Origin: Chloroflexota bacterium | Lineage (GTDB): Bacteria > Chloroflexota > Dehalococcoidia > UBA1151 > UBA1328 | Reading direction: 5' to 3' | Length of the DNA: 14,378 nt | NCBI GenBank assembly: GCA_002687335.1 | Contig: NYZY01000013.1 | Span: 1-14,378 of the forward strand | Shown here: one piece after another, positions 1 through 8,800 of the stretch | Position numbering within the stretch: the stretch's first letter is position 1 | Layout: the number at the start of each line of letters is the position of its first letter | Notes under the pieces: generated by a model | Told to the model about the DNA's origin: nothing | Databases searched by the model: none | The model's input: the letters and a program-made list of their open reading frames with translations, nothing else | Position numbers and translations under genes: made by a program

Positions 1-360
1 ACTATGCTGGATCCTTCTATTCCTTTAACATCTAATGAATGGGATGAATGGGGTGACCCTCGGAAAAAAGAATATTACGATTATATGTTATCCTACTCCC
101 CTTATGATCAAGTCAGTGATCGTGAATATCCAAATATGTTGGTCACATCTGGGCTTTTTGATTCTCAAGTTCAATATTGGGAGCCCTTAAAATGGGTTGC
201 CAAACTTCGTGATCATTGGGATGGGCCAAATAAGTTATTTCTGCATATGAATATGGATGCGGGGCATGGCGGAAAGTCGGGCCGTTTTAGACGTTACCGG
301 CAAACAGCTTTGGAGTATGCATTTTTATTAGATCTTGTAGGTAAAGATATAAATTTTTAA
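1..360 (+). CDS. Oligopeptidase B-like S9 family serine peptidase, C-terminal part (5' end outside window)
   Basis: C-terminal ~119 residues of a prolyl oligopeptidase-family (S9A) enzyme, most like oligopeptidase B, a peptidase that cleaves short peptides after basic residues. The reading frame is open to the left edge (codon ACT precedes the first visible ATG), so that ATG is internal and the true start lies outside the window; family members are about 680-700 aa. Visible family signatures are the [10 protein letters not shown] stretch and EWDEWGDP shortly after it. The catalytic Asp lies in [13 protein letters not shown] (codon 160-162) and the catalytic His in [10 protein letters not shown] (codon 265-267). 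The nucleophile Ser and the N-terminal beta-propeller would be upstream and cannot be checked. The gene ends at a TAA and converges on the next gene with a 72-base gap. Family assignment is strong; the exact subfamily is an inference from motif order. Confidence 0.88.
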   Translation, partial: TMLDPSIPLTSNEWDEWGDPRKKEYYDYMLSYSPYDQVSDREYPNMLVTSGLFDSQVQYWEPLKWVAKLRDHWDGPNKLFLHMNMDAGHGGKSGRFRRYRQTALEYAFLLDLVGKDINF

Positions 361-386
361 GAAATCTACCTCATCATCCTAGTAAC

Positions 387-408
387 AAAAAACCCCACGA
401 ATGTGGGG
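387..408 (-). terminator. Intrinsic terminator for the minus-strand secreted-protein gene
   Basis: A perfect 6-bp GC-rich stem, CCCCAC at 393-398 and GTGGGG at 403-408, closes a 4-base loop. Read on the minus strand it is followed directly by six T residues (complement of the A run at 387-392), the classic rho-independent layout, 24 bases past the stop codon of the gene ending at 433. On the plus strand the hairpin is followed only by a mixed CTTGATGTT, so it would be a weaker terminator for the converging peptidase gene, but it may serve both. Confidence 0.85.
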
Positions 409-432
409 CTTGATGTTGTAGAAAGGGTAAAT

Positions 433-2529
433 CTATTTTAGTAGTACCATCTTTCGTGTTTGTACAAAGTCTCCTGCTTGGATTCTATATAAATACAGAC
501 CAGCACTAACTGAAACGCCAGCATCATTGGCGGAATCCCACTGGATTGACTTGTATCCCGCGGTCTCATGGCTATTGATCAGGTTCCTTACTGTCCTGCC
601 CATCATGTCATAAATGGCGATATTCACCATTTGGTCTTTAGGCAGGTTATACCGAAGTGTCGTTACTGGGTTGAAGGGATTGGGATAATTCTGGTATAGA
701 ACATATTTATTTGGCAAAGCATCATGATCAACCCCCGCATTTTCAGGATCTGTGATCATATCAATATCAATCGCTTGAGACATCGTCATCCCTTCAAGGT
801 AAAGGGTGGCTGTTTCGTACTCGTTCTGGTCTTGCTGGGGCATCATACTGAGTGACATACTCATTGTATCCCCTGAAATAATTTCACCTGAAAGCCGTTC
901 CCAACTAAGCCAGTTTGTCTCATCCCCCTGAATAACCTGGAGATTGTCTACTCCAATACCAGAAGACCAGTTTCCGCCACAATCATCATAATGAATACCT
1001 ACAGTAAAAATCCCCGGCTCAATGTAAGGCGTAATATTGTACAGAAGAGTGTGCCAGTTTGCTTCTGTATTATCAAAGGCATAATATCCACTCCAGTGAA
1101 CAGCTGTTCTAAATGTGCTGTCAACTATAGTCCACGTTGCGCCATTATCCGATGAAACAACAATAGACGCATCTTCAGAATAACTCCCTCCGCTCGAGCA
1201 ACCTCCATAGGGTTGCGGGTAATACATATCTAACATGAAAAAAACCGGTCCCGAGCCATCATATGGAATTGCTTGGGATTGAAGAATGGGACTTGTTGAA
1301 GTATAGTTGTAATAGTAAGGGTCAGCTCCGTCATTCCAAAAGTAAAAGCTCCCGTCAGAGTCTGCAGGATAACTTAAATAGGTTCCATTGGCATCATCCA
1401 CTGTTCCGATGGTCCAAATACCTTCAGAGTCAAAAAAGTTGGTCGATGCCCCCGTATTAAAATCGTCAGATAATAAAGTGTTTCCCGCCGTGGGCTCAAT
1501 CAATGCATCCGATGAAAAATGAAAATCATGATTAGCCGTATCACTATTAATTAATGAAAATTCGAATACAGAGTATTCCCCTTCAATAGGATCCAGAGTA
1601 TCACGGAAAGATGATTGTGTTAGCTGAAATGGGTCCAACGGCGCTAAGCAGGCAGACGCACTATTGGCAGATTCACCTTCTTCATAAACAGCTGTGACAC
1701 TAAAACAATAATCCACATTATTACTCAGTCCTGTAACAATGAAGGAATTTTCTTCACTAAAACCCACATTACTACCAGCCTGAAAAACGTTGTAACCAGT
1801 AAAATTTCCGCAGGGATTTGCATAACTGCTGCCATCGCCACCAAACACGCGAATATTATCTACATACCAGTTCTCATTATAACCAATGCTGTCAAAAAAG
1901 CGAAAGCCAAGATAAATAGATTGCCCGGCATAATCGGATAAATCAACAAAATTAGCTACAAATCCATCTCCCAGTTCCATGGGATTAGAATAATATACAG
2001 CTGTCCAATCCACTCCATTGGTAGAAATTTCTACCCAGTTAGAATCATTAGCAAAATCACTGAATTCGATATATTCGTCAAAATAGAGAGTCGCAGATGC
2101 ATATGAGGACAAATCAATGGGGCCGGTACTCATGCGACTATTCACTGGTGCAAGAGTGTCAGAATAAGATGCAAAAGCACTAAAGTGGTCTGAGCCCCCA
2201 TCCGTGCAAGCATACATATCTGTACCACAATCGAATTCCCCATCTGAATCCTGGAACCAGCCTCCTGATGTATCCTGGCCAATATGCTCAATGGTAAATC
2301 CTTCCGCAGCGGATTCACAAGTGGCAAAACAGGCGGAAAAAACTTCTTCACCAAAACCGCCTAAGCTGTCTGGTTCATCCCAATATAATTCAACGGCACC
2401 ATTCAAAGGAATCCCTTCCAGAAAAGATGGCGGACAAAGGTCTTGGCCTTTGACCGGGCTTGCGATAATAAGGAAAGCAATAAAAAATAATGAGAATAAA
2501 AAATTAAGATTAAATATCTTTTTGGTCAT
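433..2529 (-). CDS. Secreted modular protein with MAM/jelly-roll-like and FN3-like domains and a T9SS type A sorting domain
   Basis: A 698-aa exported protein of unknown specific function. The start is placed at the ATG at 2529-2527 because AGAGGAG lies 6 bases upstream and a clean signal peptide follows (basic MTKK, hydrophobic core, cleavage near VKG/Q at about residue 28). An in-frame ATG 10 codons earlier would add a polar, non-signal leader. Layout: residues 31-55 resemble the first strands of a fibronectin type III domain (ending VELYWDEP). Residues ~56-240 form a MAM/concanavalin-like jelly roll ending NWYVDNIRVFGG. Residues ~241-296 look like the rest of the FN3 domain (YCFSVTAVYEEGES). 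Residues ~350-540 are a second jelly-roll-like domain ending GVDNLQV. Residues ~607-698 are the sorting domain with NYPNPFNP, the IYDMMGR motif and a final KMVLLK. Such C-termini direct T9SS export and cell-surface attachment in Bacteroidota; use of the same route here is inferred. The jelly rolls suggest binding (for example carbohydrate) rather than catalysis; no active-site motif was seen. Confidence 0.85.
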   Translation of the reverse strand: MTKKIFNLNFLFSLFFIAFLIIASPVKGQDLCPPSFLEGIPLNGAVELYWDEPDSLGGFGEEVFSACFATCESAAEGFTIEHIGQDTSGGWFQDSDGEFDCGTDMYACTDGGSDHFSAFASYSDTLAPVNSRMSTGPIDLSSYASATLYFDEYIEFSDFANDSNWVEISTNGVDWTAVYYSNPMELGDGFVANFVDLSDYAGQSIYLGFRFFDSIGYNENWYVDNIRVFGGDGSSYANPCGNFTGYNVFQAGSNVGFSEENSFIVTGLSNNVDYCFSVTAVYEEGESANSASACLAPLDPFQLTQSSFRDTLDPIEGEYSVFEFSLINSDTANHDFHFSSDALIEPTAGNTLLSDDFNTGASTNFFDSEGIWTIGTVDDANGTYLSYPADSDGSFYFWNDGADPYYYNYTSTSPILQSQAIPYDGSGPVFFMLDMYYPQPYGGCSSGGSYSEDASIVVSSDNGATWTIVDSTFRTAVHWSGYYAFDNTEANWHTLLYNITPYIEPGIFTVGIHYDDCGGNWSSGIGVDNLQVIQGDETNWLSWERLSGEIISGDTMSMSLSMMPQQDQNEYETATLYLEGMTMSQAIDIDMITDPENAGVDHDALPNKYVLYQNYPNPFNPVTTLRYNLPKDQMVNIAIYDMMGRTVRNLINSHETAGYKSIQWDSANDAGVSVSAGLYLYRIQAGDFVQTRKMVLLK

Positions 2530-2535
2530 GTTATG

Positions 2536-2542
2536 CTCCTCT
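2536..2542 (-). promoter_or_regulatory. Shine-Dalgarno site fixing the start of the 698-aa secreted protein
   Basis: On the minus strand AGAGGAG is separated by 6 bases from the ATG at 2529-2527. It is the clearest ribosome binding site in the window and decides between this ATG and the in-frame upstream ATG whose codon begins at 2559. Confidence 0.8.
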
Positions 2543-2570
2543 GATACAACCTGCATCAAGCTTTATCTTC

Positions 2571-2599
2571 TATATTAATTGAGTATTATTTTTAATATA
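2571..2599. repeat. 8-bp perfect inverted repeat in divergent promoter gap (possible operator)
   Basis: TATATTAA at 2571-2578 is matched by its exact reverse complement TTAATATA at 2592-2599, with a 13-base spacer, so the arm centres are 21 bases apart (about two helical turns). Spacing and location would suit a dimeric regulator acting on both divergent genes. The region is so AT-rich that chance is a real alternative, and no regulator gene lies nearby. Confidence 0.3.
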
Positions 2600-2636
2600 T
2601 TTTAGAGAATTTAACTTAAGAATAGTATACTGCACG

Positions 2637-5600
2637 ATGAAAAAACAATCATTTTTCTTTATTGCGAACATTTATTTTTTAATACTGACCACAAATGTTT
2701 TTGCGGGTGCTACCGGTAAACTGACAGGATACGTTAATGATAATCAAGGCAAGCCTCTTGCAGGCGTTAATATTTACCTAGACGGTACGGCAATTGGTAC
2801 TGCTTCCGATGAAAATGGGCGCTACTTGATCATTAATATTCCCGCTGCTCCCTATACTGTAATTATTTCTTATGTTGGTTATCAGACAATTAAAATGACA
2901 GACGTTATCATTAACGCAGATCGCACAAGATCGTTAAATTTTGATATGGTTGTATCTGCGGTGGAAGGTGATGAAGTAATCGTAGAAGCCAAAAGGCCTG
3001 TAATCGTTAAAGACCAGACGGCCACCACTACCACCATCGAAAGCGCTACCATGAATAATATGCCGGTGAATAACATCTCTGATGTCCTGTCTACCATGGC
3101 GGGAGTTGTGCAAAACCATGGTGGTAATTATATTGTAGGCGGCGGCTATCACTTTCGAGGAGGAAGAGCGGGTGAAATCACCTACCTGGTAGATGGATTT
3201 GTAGTAGAAAATGCACTCTATGGAGATATGGGTATGGACATTTCCCGAAATGCCATATCTGAAATTTCCATGATCACTGGCGCTTTTAATGCTGAATACG
3301 GTGAAGCCACCAGCGGTGTAATTAATATTGTAACCAAAGAAGGAAAATCAAATTATTCCTGGCACCTTCGAGGCGTGTCGGATAAAATATTAAATCCGAA
3401 TGTACACGGTCAGGATCTGTACCGTATGGAAGGCAGTCTTAGTGGCCCCGTGCTGCCAATGAAGCCCAACCTGGCCACATTTTTCTTGAATGCGGATATT
3501 TTAAAAACACGAACCGCAATGTGGAAAAATCAGCTCCCCTACGATATATTAAAAGTGGATATGGATAATGATGGCATATTTGATGCGGGTGATGGCGACA
3601 GTCTGGCAGTTGCGGACCTTACAACTGACGGTAACTATGACCCAGTTGAACTGAGAAAAGGCGTTATTGAGATCAATGATATATTTAGCAGTCAAAACCG
3701 TTACAGTGGGAAACTCGTTTTAAGACCTTTACAAAAATTGAAGATTGTGGCATCAATCAATGAATATTATAATAAAGGGAAAGGCTTCTCCATGGACTAC
3801 CGCCTAATCCCAGAAAAGAATTCTACGGGAATTGAACGAACCCGGGATTTGCAGTTGAAAACTTCCTATACTATATCAAAAAACATGTTTTTTGATATTA
3901 AATATCATCGCTACTCCCGCAATCAATGGAATGGCTATGAACCCCATCTCAATGATCGCCACGAACTGTATACGGAAATTTTCACGATTCCGGAAGAGTG
4001 GGAAGGATCCATCCCATCATCACTTACTCCTGGAGGTGATTTTCTTTGGCTCAGCTATTACGCAGAACCTTTTATGGACCTTAATGGAGATGGTTCCTGG
4101 AATCAATATGCAGCGGAGTACTGGAAGGACGAGAATGGAAACGGTATTTGGGACAATGGTGAATATTACAATGATTGGAACGGGGATGGCTCCTGGAATA
4201 TGTGGGACCTGGACAACGATGGGCGCCCGGATCAAGAGCCGTATCAAGATATGGACGGAGATGGTGAATACACGCTGGGGGTTGATCCTCCAGTTAGCAG
4301 CCCAGATGCATATGATGGAACTGCTCCCTACTGGTTCTGGGGGGATTATGAAATATTTAATAATTATGGTGATACAGTGAGGATTGCGACATCGACCAAC
4401 CATGATTACTGGTGGTATCATTCCGATTATACAACCTTAGGCGGATCTTTGACTTGGCAGGTCGATGATCGTCATCAAATTAAAACCGGCCTTGAATCTA
4501 GGCAGTATGATCTGGGTGAATTTTGGGCATCAGGCATTGGAGGGGGAATCTTTGGCAACTCATCTGATGCAAGTTTCTTGCTGTGGAACCACAAACCCAG
4601 ATCAATGAATTGGTATATTCAGGATAAAATTGAATTCAGCGACATGGTGATTAATGTTGGTTTAAGATATGATCGTTTAGACCCAAATAGCACCTATCCC
4701 GACCCAACCCGGGAGTTGGGATATGAATACATGGATGACAGCGGTATTGCCCATATTATCGAGCCAAGTGAATTAAGTCAATTAACAGAACAAGAAAAAG
4801 AAACTCTAAAATGGGGATATATGGAACGGGACAGCGAAGGAAATTTGGCCAGCTTTACATCTGCGCCAAAGGCACCTGTTAAGGACCAGTGGAGCCCCAG
4901 GCTGGGGATTGGATATCCTATAACAGATCGAACTGCCTTCCATTTTTCCTATGGCCAGTTTTATCAGTTCCCTGATCTGATCAATATGTATAATTACAGC
5001 AATTATCAGGGACATAATGGTAGGCCACCCGGGTGGTCCGATGAAGCAAATTCCATGGCCCAGGATTTTCTTTACGGGAATCCCTACTACCCGTTCCCTT
5101 ATAATATTACTGACTGGTATATCCCTGAAGTGGGTACTCCAAATGTGAACCCGCAACGTTCTACTCAATACGAGATTGGACTACGGACACGAATCGGTAA
5201 CCAATATTTATTGACTATCAATCTCTATTATAAAGACATGTTTGATTATATTGCGTCTAAGAGATACGATGCAGATCCCAGCCAATACGCTATCTACGAA
5301 AATATGGACTATGCGAATTCCCGAGGGCTGGAGATGTCTTTCCAAAAATTATACTCTGCCGGATTGGACTGGGAGGTCAACTATACCTTGTCCCGGGCAG
5401 AGGGCAATGCTCCCACTAGTGATTATCACTGGTATGTTGCAGAATGGGCTAATGGCTATGACTGGCAAGATTTCAACCATACTTACACTATGCCCTGGGA
5501 TCAAACTCATAATATAAATTTCCGATTGAATTATATCGCCCCTTCTGGTTTAGGTCTCAGTATGATCGGTAGTTATGGTAGCGGATTTCCCTATACACCA

Positions 5601-5888
5601 GAGGATGCTCGAGCGAGGCCCATAGACAAACAATATTCTGGTAGAATGCCTTCCACATCTAATGTGGATTTAAAACTTTACTATGATTTAAAGATGAAAA
5701 ATCTGGACATACGCTTGTTTGGAGATATTTCTAATGCTATGAATAAGGCCAATGTGCTCGCAGTCGATAATACCACTGGCGAACCTGATGCTACTTTAGA
5801 CTCGGGCCAACCAGCCATATATGTATGGAAACCATACTACTTCAGCCCACCAAGGCATATTGAGATCGGAATTAGTGTTGCATATTAG
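2637..5888 (+). CDS. TonB-dependent outer-membrane receptor with carboxypeptidase-regulatory-like N-terminal domain
   Basis: A 1083-aa outer-membrane receptor/transporter expected to take up an unknown substrate with energy from TonB-ExbBD. The signal peptide is residues 1-23 (MKKQ, hydrophobic core, VFA/G). Residues ~26-110 form a CarboxypepD_reg-like beta-sandwich (GYVNDNQGKPLAGVNIYLDG; SDENGRYL), as in SusC-type receptors. EVIVEAKRP after it is a possible TonB box. The plug is residues ~115-236, with FRGGR near 173-177, YLVDG and SGVINIVTKEG. The rest is a long aromatic-rich beta-barrel ending in IEIGISVAY, with a C-terminal aromatic residue as usual for BamA-assembled barrels. Unusual are six Asp/Asn-rich EF-hand-like loops (residues 308-322 and 481-550), probably in extracellular loops. 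No SusD-like partner is encoded next door; instead the next gene overlaps this stop codon by about 14 bases. The start is chosen by the signal peptide, since no strong Shine-Dalgarno is visible. Substrate unknown. Confidence 0.93.
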   Translation: MKKQSFFFIANIYFLILTTNVFAGATGKLTGYVNDNQGKPLAGVNIYLDGTAIGTASDENGRYLIINIPAAPYTVIISYVGYQTIKMTDVIINADRTRSLNFDMVVSAVEGDEVIVEAKRPVIVKDQTATTTTIESATMNNMPVNNISDVLSTMAGVVQNHGGNYIVGGGYHFRGGRAGEITYLVDGFVVENALYGDMGMDISRNAISEISMITGAFNAEYGEATSGVINIVTKEGKSNYSWHLRGVSDKILNPNVHGQDLYRMEGSLSGPVLPMKPNLATFFLNADILKTRTAMWKNQLPYDILKVDMDNDGIFDAGDGDSLAVADLTTDGNYDPVELRKGVIEINDIFSSQNRYSGKLVLRPLQKLKIVASINEYYNKGKGFSMDYRLIPEKNSTGIERTRDLQLKTSYTISKNMFFDIKYHRYSRNQWNGYEPHLNDRHELYTEIFTIPEEWEGSIPSSLTPGGDFLWLSYYAEPFMDLNGDGSWNQYAAEYWKDENGNGIWDNGEYYNDWNGDGSWNMWDLDNDGRPDQEPYQDMDGDGEYTLGVDPPVSSPDAYDGTAPYWFWGDYEIFNNYGDTVRIATSTNHDYWWYHSDYTTLGGSLTWQVDDRHQIKTGLESRQYDLGEFWASGIGGGIFGNSSDASFLLWNHKPRSMNWYIQDKIEFSDMVINVGLRYDRLDPNSTYPDPTRELGYEYMDDSGIAHIIEPSELSQLTEQEKETLKWGYMERDSEGNLASFTSAPKAPVKDQWSPRLGIGYPITDRTAFHFSYGQFYQFPDLINMYNYSNYQGHNGRPPGWSDEANSMAQDFLYGNPYYPFPYNITDWYIPEVGTPNVNPQRSTQYEIGLRTRIGNQYLLTINLYYKDMFDYIASKRYDADPSQYAIYENMDYANSRGLEMSFQKLYSAGLDWEVNYTLSRAEGNAPTSDYHWYVAEWANGYDWQDFNHTYTMPWDQTHNINFRLNYIAPSGLGLSMIGSYGSGFPYTPEDARARPIDKQYSGRMPSTSNVDLKLYYDLKMKNLDIRLFGDISNAMNKANVLAVDNTTGEPDATLDSGQPAIYVWKPYYFSPPRHIEIGISVAY

Positions 5889-8800
5889 ATTTATCATCCA
5901 AAACCTTATTGTTCTCTGCTTTCTGGCTTTTACATTAGTACTCGGACAAAGCGAGAAGCTTACTAAAATAGAGTATTACGAACGATATCTTGCCAAACCA
6001 CAACCTAGGAAGAACGCAGGTAAGACACTGAGTTTTCAGGATAGAAAACGAAGCGTTCTAGATAAAGGGAATTTGGTATTACGCATGTCAAATGCAGCCA
6101 TCTATGGTTATGATCCCTGGGGATTAAACCATGAGTTCCCTGCGGGCAGTATGCTCATGAATGGCTGCTGTACCTACCAATGGACAGCAGGACCAATTGT
6201 CGGAGCATTAAAGGGTGGTGTGCCGTCTGTCAGCGTGGGCACCAAGTACTCTGCCCGAGACCACGATGAAGAGTTTGAACCACTGCCAAATTATGATGCC
6301 GGATACGTAGATACGGATGCGAATATTGGTATTGCCTTCAGTGATATCCCTGAATCCTGGCCAGATCAGTGGCCCATTGAGACGGCATTGGGTGACACTT
6401 TCATGTCCATTATATACAATGCATCTAAAGTTCCTGTAGATACATTGTTCTTCCCAGGTGTTGAGTCAGAACTGGGCCCCGAAGGTTTTCCAGATGCGCC
6501 ATGCGGACTTGGCATCCAGGCCGACCGTGAAGCCTATTTTGTTGTCACAGACAATGACCCTGAATATGGCAATACATTTGCTAGTAATAATGGTGTAGGC
6601 CCACTGGATATCCGTATTGATGTCTGGGTATTAAACTACAGTAATACCTTTGGTAATGATGGATTTATTTTCATCCAGAAAATGACAAATGTTGGCAAAG
6701 ATACCCTGAAAGATTTGTATTTTGGTGCGAACACAGACCCCGACACCCCGGAACAGGGCTGGAATGAATGGACAGATGATCTAAGCATGTTCATTGCCCC
6801 TAACGACCCCCAAATCGCTGAAAAACTATCTGATACAACCGATGCTCATTTGCTGGAAAATCTAGCCGTTATGTGGGATCCCGATGACCAATCGGAAGGG
6901 TTCAAATCATCTGGCATTGCTTGGGTAGGATTAAAATTTTTAGAGTGTACTTATTATGGCAATGATGGCACTACCCGTCCATATGATATTTCTGCATTTC
7001 ATACAGTTGAATGGAGCAATGACACCCAAAGCGATGTAGAAGCATATAATCTTCAGATGTTAGGCGGTATTGAAGAGCCAGATAATATTACGCCTCATCC
7101 ATCGGATACCTATAACAAACCCTACACCTACGGACCAGATGTGACTTGGATCATAGCTGCTGGAGGCCCGGAATCCGTTAATGCGAGCGGAGAAACAGTG
7201 CCCGCACTGGATGTAGCTCCTGGCGAATCTGTAGTTTTTACCTTTGCTGATTTTGTGGGTATCAATGAAGCTGACCTTCTGCGCAATGCCAAAGTATTTC
7301 AGTCACTTTATGATAATGGGTGCTCTAGCCCACAGCCTCCAGACCAGCCTCTTGTACGTGCCGTACAAGATGATAAACGGATTGTTCTTTACTGGGACAA
7401 ACGTAGTGAATCATCTATGGATCCGGTCACGGGTACCAATTCGTTTCAAGGCTATCGGGTTTATCGCAGTACGGATAGAGGCAGTAGTTGGGGCAATGTA
7501 ATTACAGATATAAATGGAAACCCTACTGATATATTTCAACCACTGGCAATCTATGATAAAGTGGATGGAATCTCCGGCTCCCATCCCATGGCTGACCCAT
7601 TGATTTACTATAATCTTGGTTCCGAGTCAGGGCTACAGTATACCTATATTGATGAAAATATTATCAATGGTTACGAGTACTGGTATGCAGTTACTGCATA
7701 CGATGGGCCAGATAATTGGGCAGGAGCAACAGTGGATCCCATGGAGAACTCAAAATCTAAAGACGCTTATTTTTCCAATGATAATACCGTTGCACTTATT
7801 CCCCAAGCCCCTGCTTCTGACTTTAAAAAAGGAGGGGTAGATAACGTAACCCATAGCGGCTATGCAGATGCAACCCTTACGGCTATTGCTGCGGACCCAT
7901 TTATAGTAGAAATGCTTGGTCATTCTGAAATCACTGACAATGACCTGATAAGTAAAGGACATTCTTATCTGGTAGAATTCCATACCAGAATTGATACAGT
8001 TGATTCCAGTAGCGAAGATATTGCTGACTGGGACACAACCTATGTTTACTACTGGTCCATGATGAATACTTCTACGGGAGATACAATAGTTGCTGAAGAA
8101 ACTGATATTGTTTCTGAAGTGCAGCATGTGATTGATGGATTTATCCCATCTTTTTCTAATGCAGTGTGGAATATTGATGGGGAAGATTCAACAGTGTTCA
8201 TTCCTTTAGATACCACCACAGCGAGCGGGGTTTCTTTTGGCGGACTTGGACATGCCAGCGCCAGTGAAGCAACATGGTGGGGCTATATGTCCACTCTACC
8301 TTCAAATTCTGTAGGGGCACTTGGTGGTATTCCAGCCATTTCCGATTTATGGAATGATCTTGAACTACGCTTTACCAACACCGGCTCTGTGGCCTCCTAC
8401 TATAATATCCTGACCCTGTACGGTATGCAGGAGATTGATACAGTCCGGGTTCCATTCGAATTATGGGATGTGGAAAATGCACAGCAACTGAATATTGCCG
8501 CATACCAGACTTTGGGAACTGCTAAACCGGGAGGACGAATATGGACAATGGATAGTTTAATGGTAGTAGACTCGGTTTTTGTAGCCGGTGATACAACGCT
8601 GGTTACTTCTTGGGTATATGGATACAAGTTGAATACGGATTTTCAATTTATTCCCGGGTACACATCATATTCTTCAGAAAACACTTTGCACTACACAGAA
8701 GATACGGGTCAAATGGGCTGGGTAATCAACTGGGACAAGGATAATTCATTCTTTAATACTGGGGATAAATTGAAAATTTATATCCCCAATCCGATTATTC

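Larger units (their letters stand above)
2530..2636. promoter_or_regulatory. Divergent intergenic promoter region
   Basis: A 107-base, strongly AT-rich gap separates two divergently transcribed genes, the secreted 698-aa protein (minus) and the TonB-dependent receptor operon (plus), so promoters for both must lie here or within the gene starts. I could not assign convincing -35/-10 pairs. A TATACT at 2626-2631 is too close to the receptor ATG to be its -10 unless the transcript is leaderless, and no good Shine-Dalgarno precedes that ATG. The gap contains the inverted repeat listed separately. Confidence 0.5.

Noticed and set aside
4..6. First ATG as start of the leftmost gene
   Set aside because: The frame is open to base 1 and the Met lies inside the conserved oligopeptidase B TMLD motif; the gene is truncated by the window, not a small protein.
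2626..2631. TATACT as -10 box for the receptor gene
   Set aside because: It ends 5 bases before the ATG, which would require a leaderless transcript, and there is no matching -35 element.
3892..4421. Long open frames on both strands (162 aa plus, 133 aa minus) overlapping the receptor gene
   Set aside because: They sit in the Asp/Gly/Asn-rich repeat part of the receptor, where GAT/GGN-type codons keep other frames open. Their translations are Met/Ile-rich and low in pattern, with no start signals.
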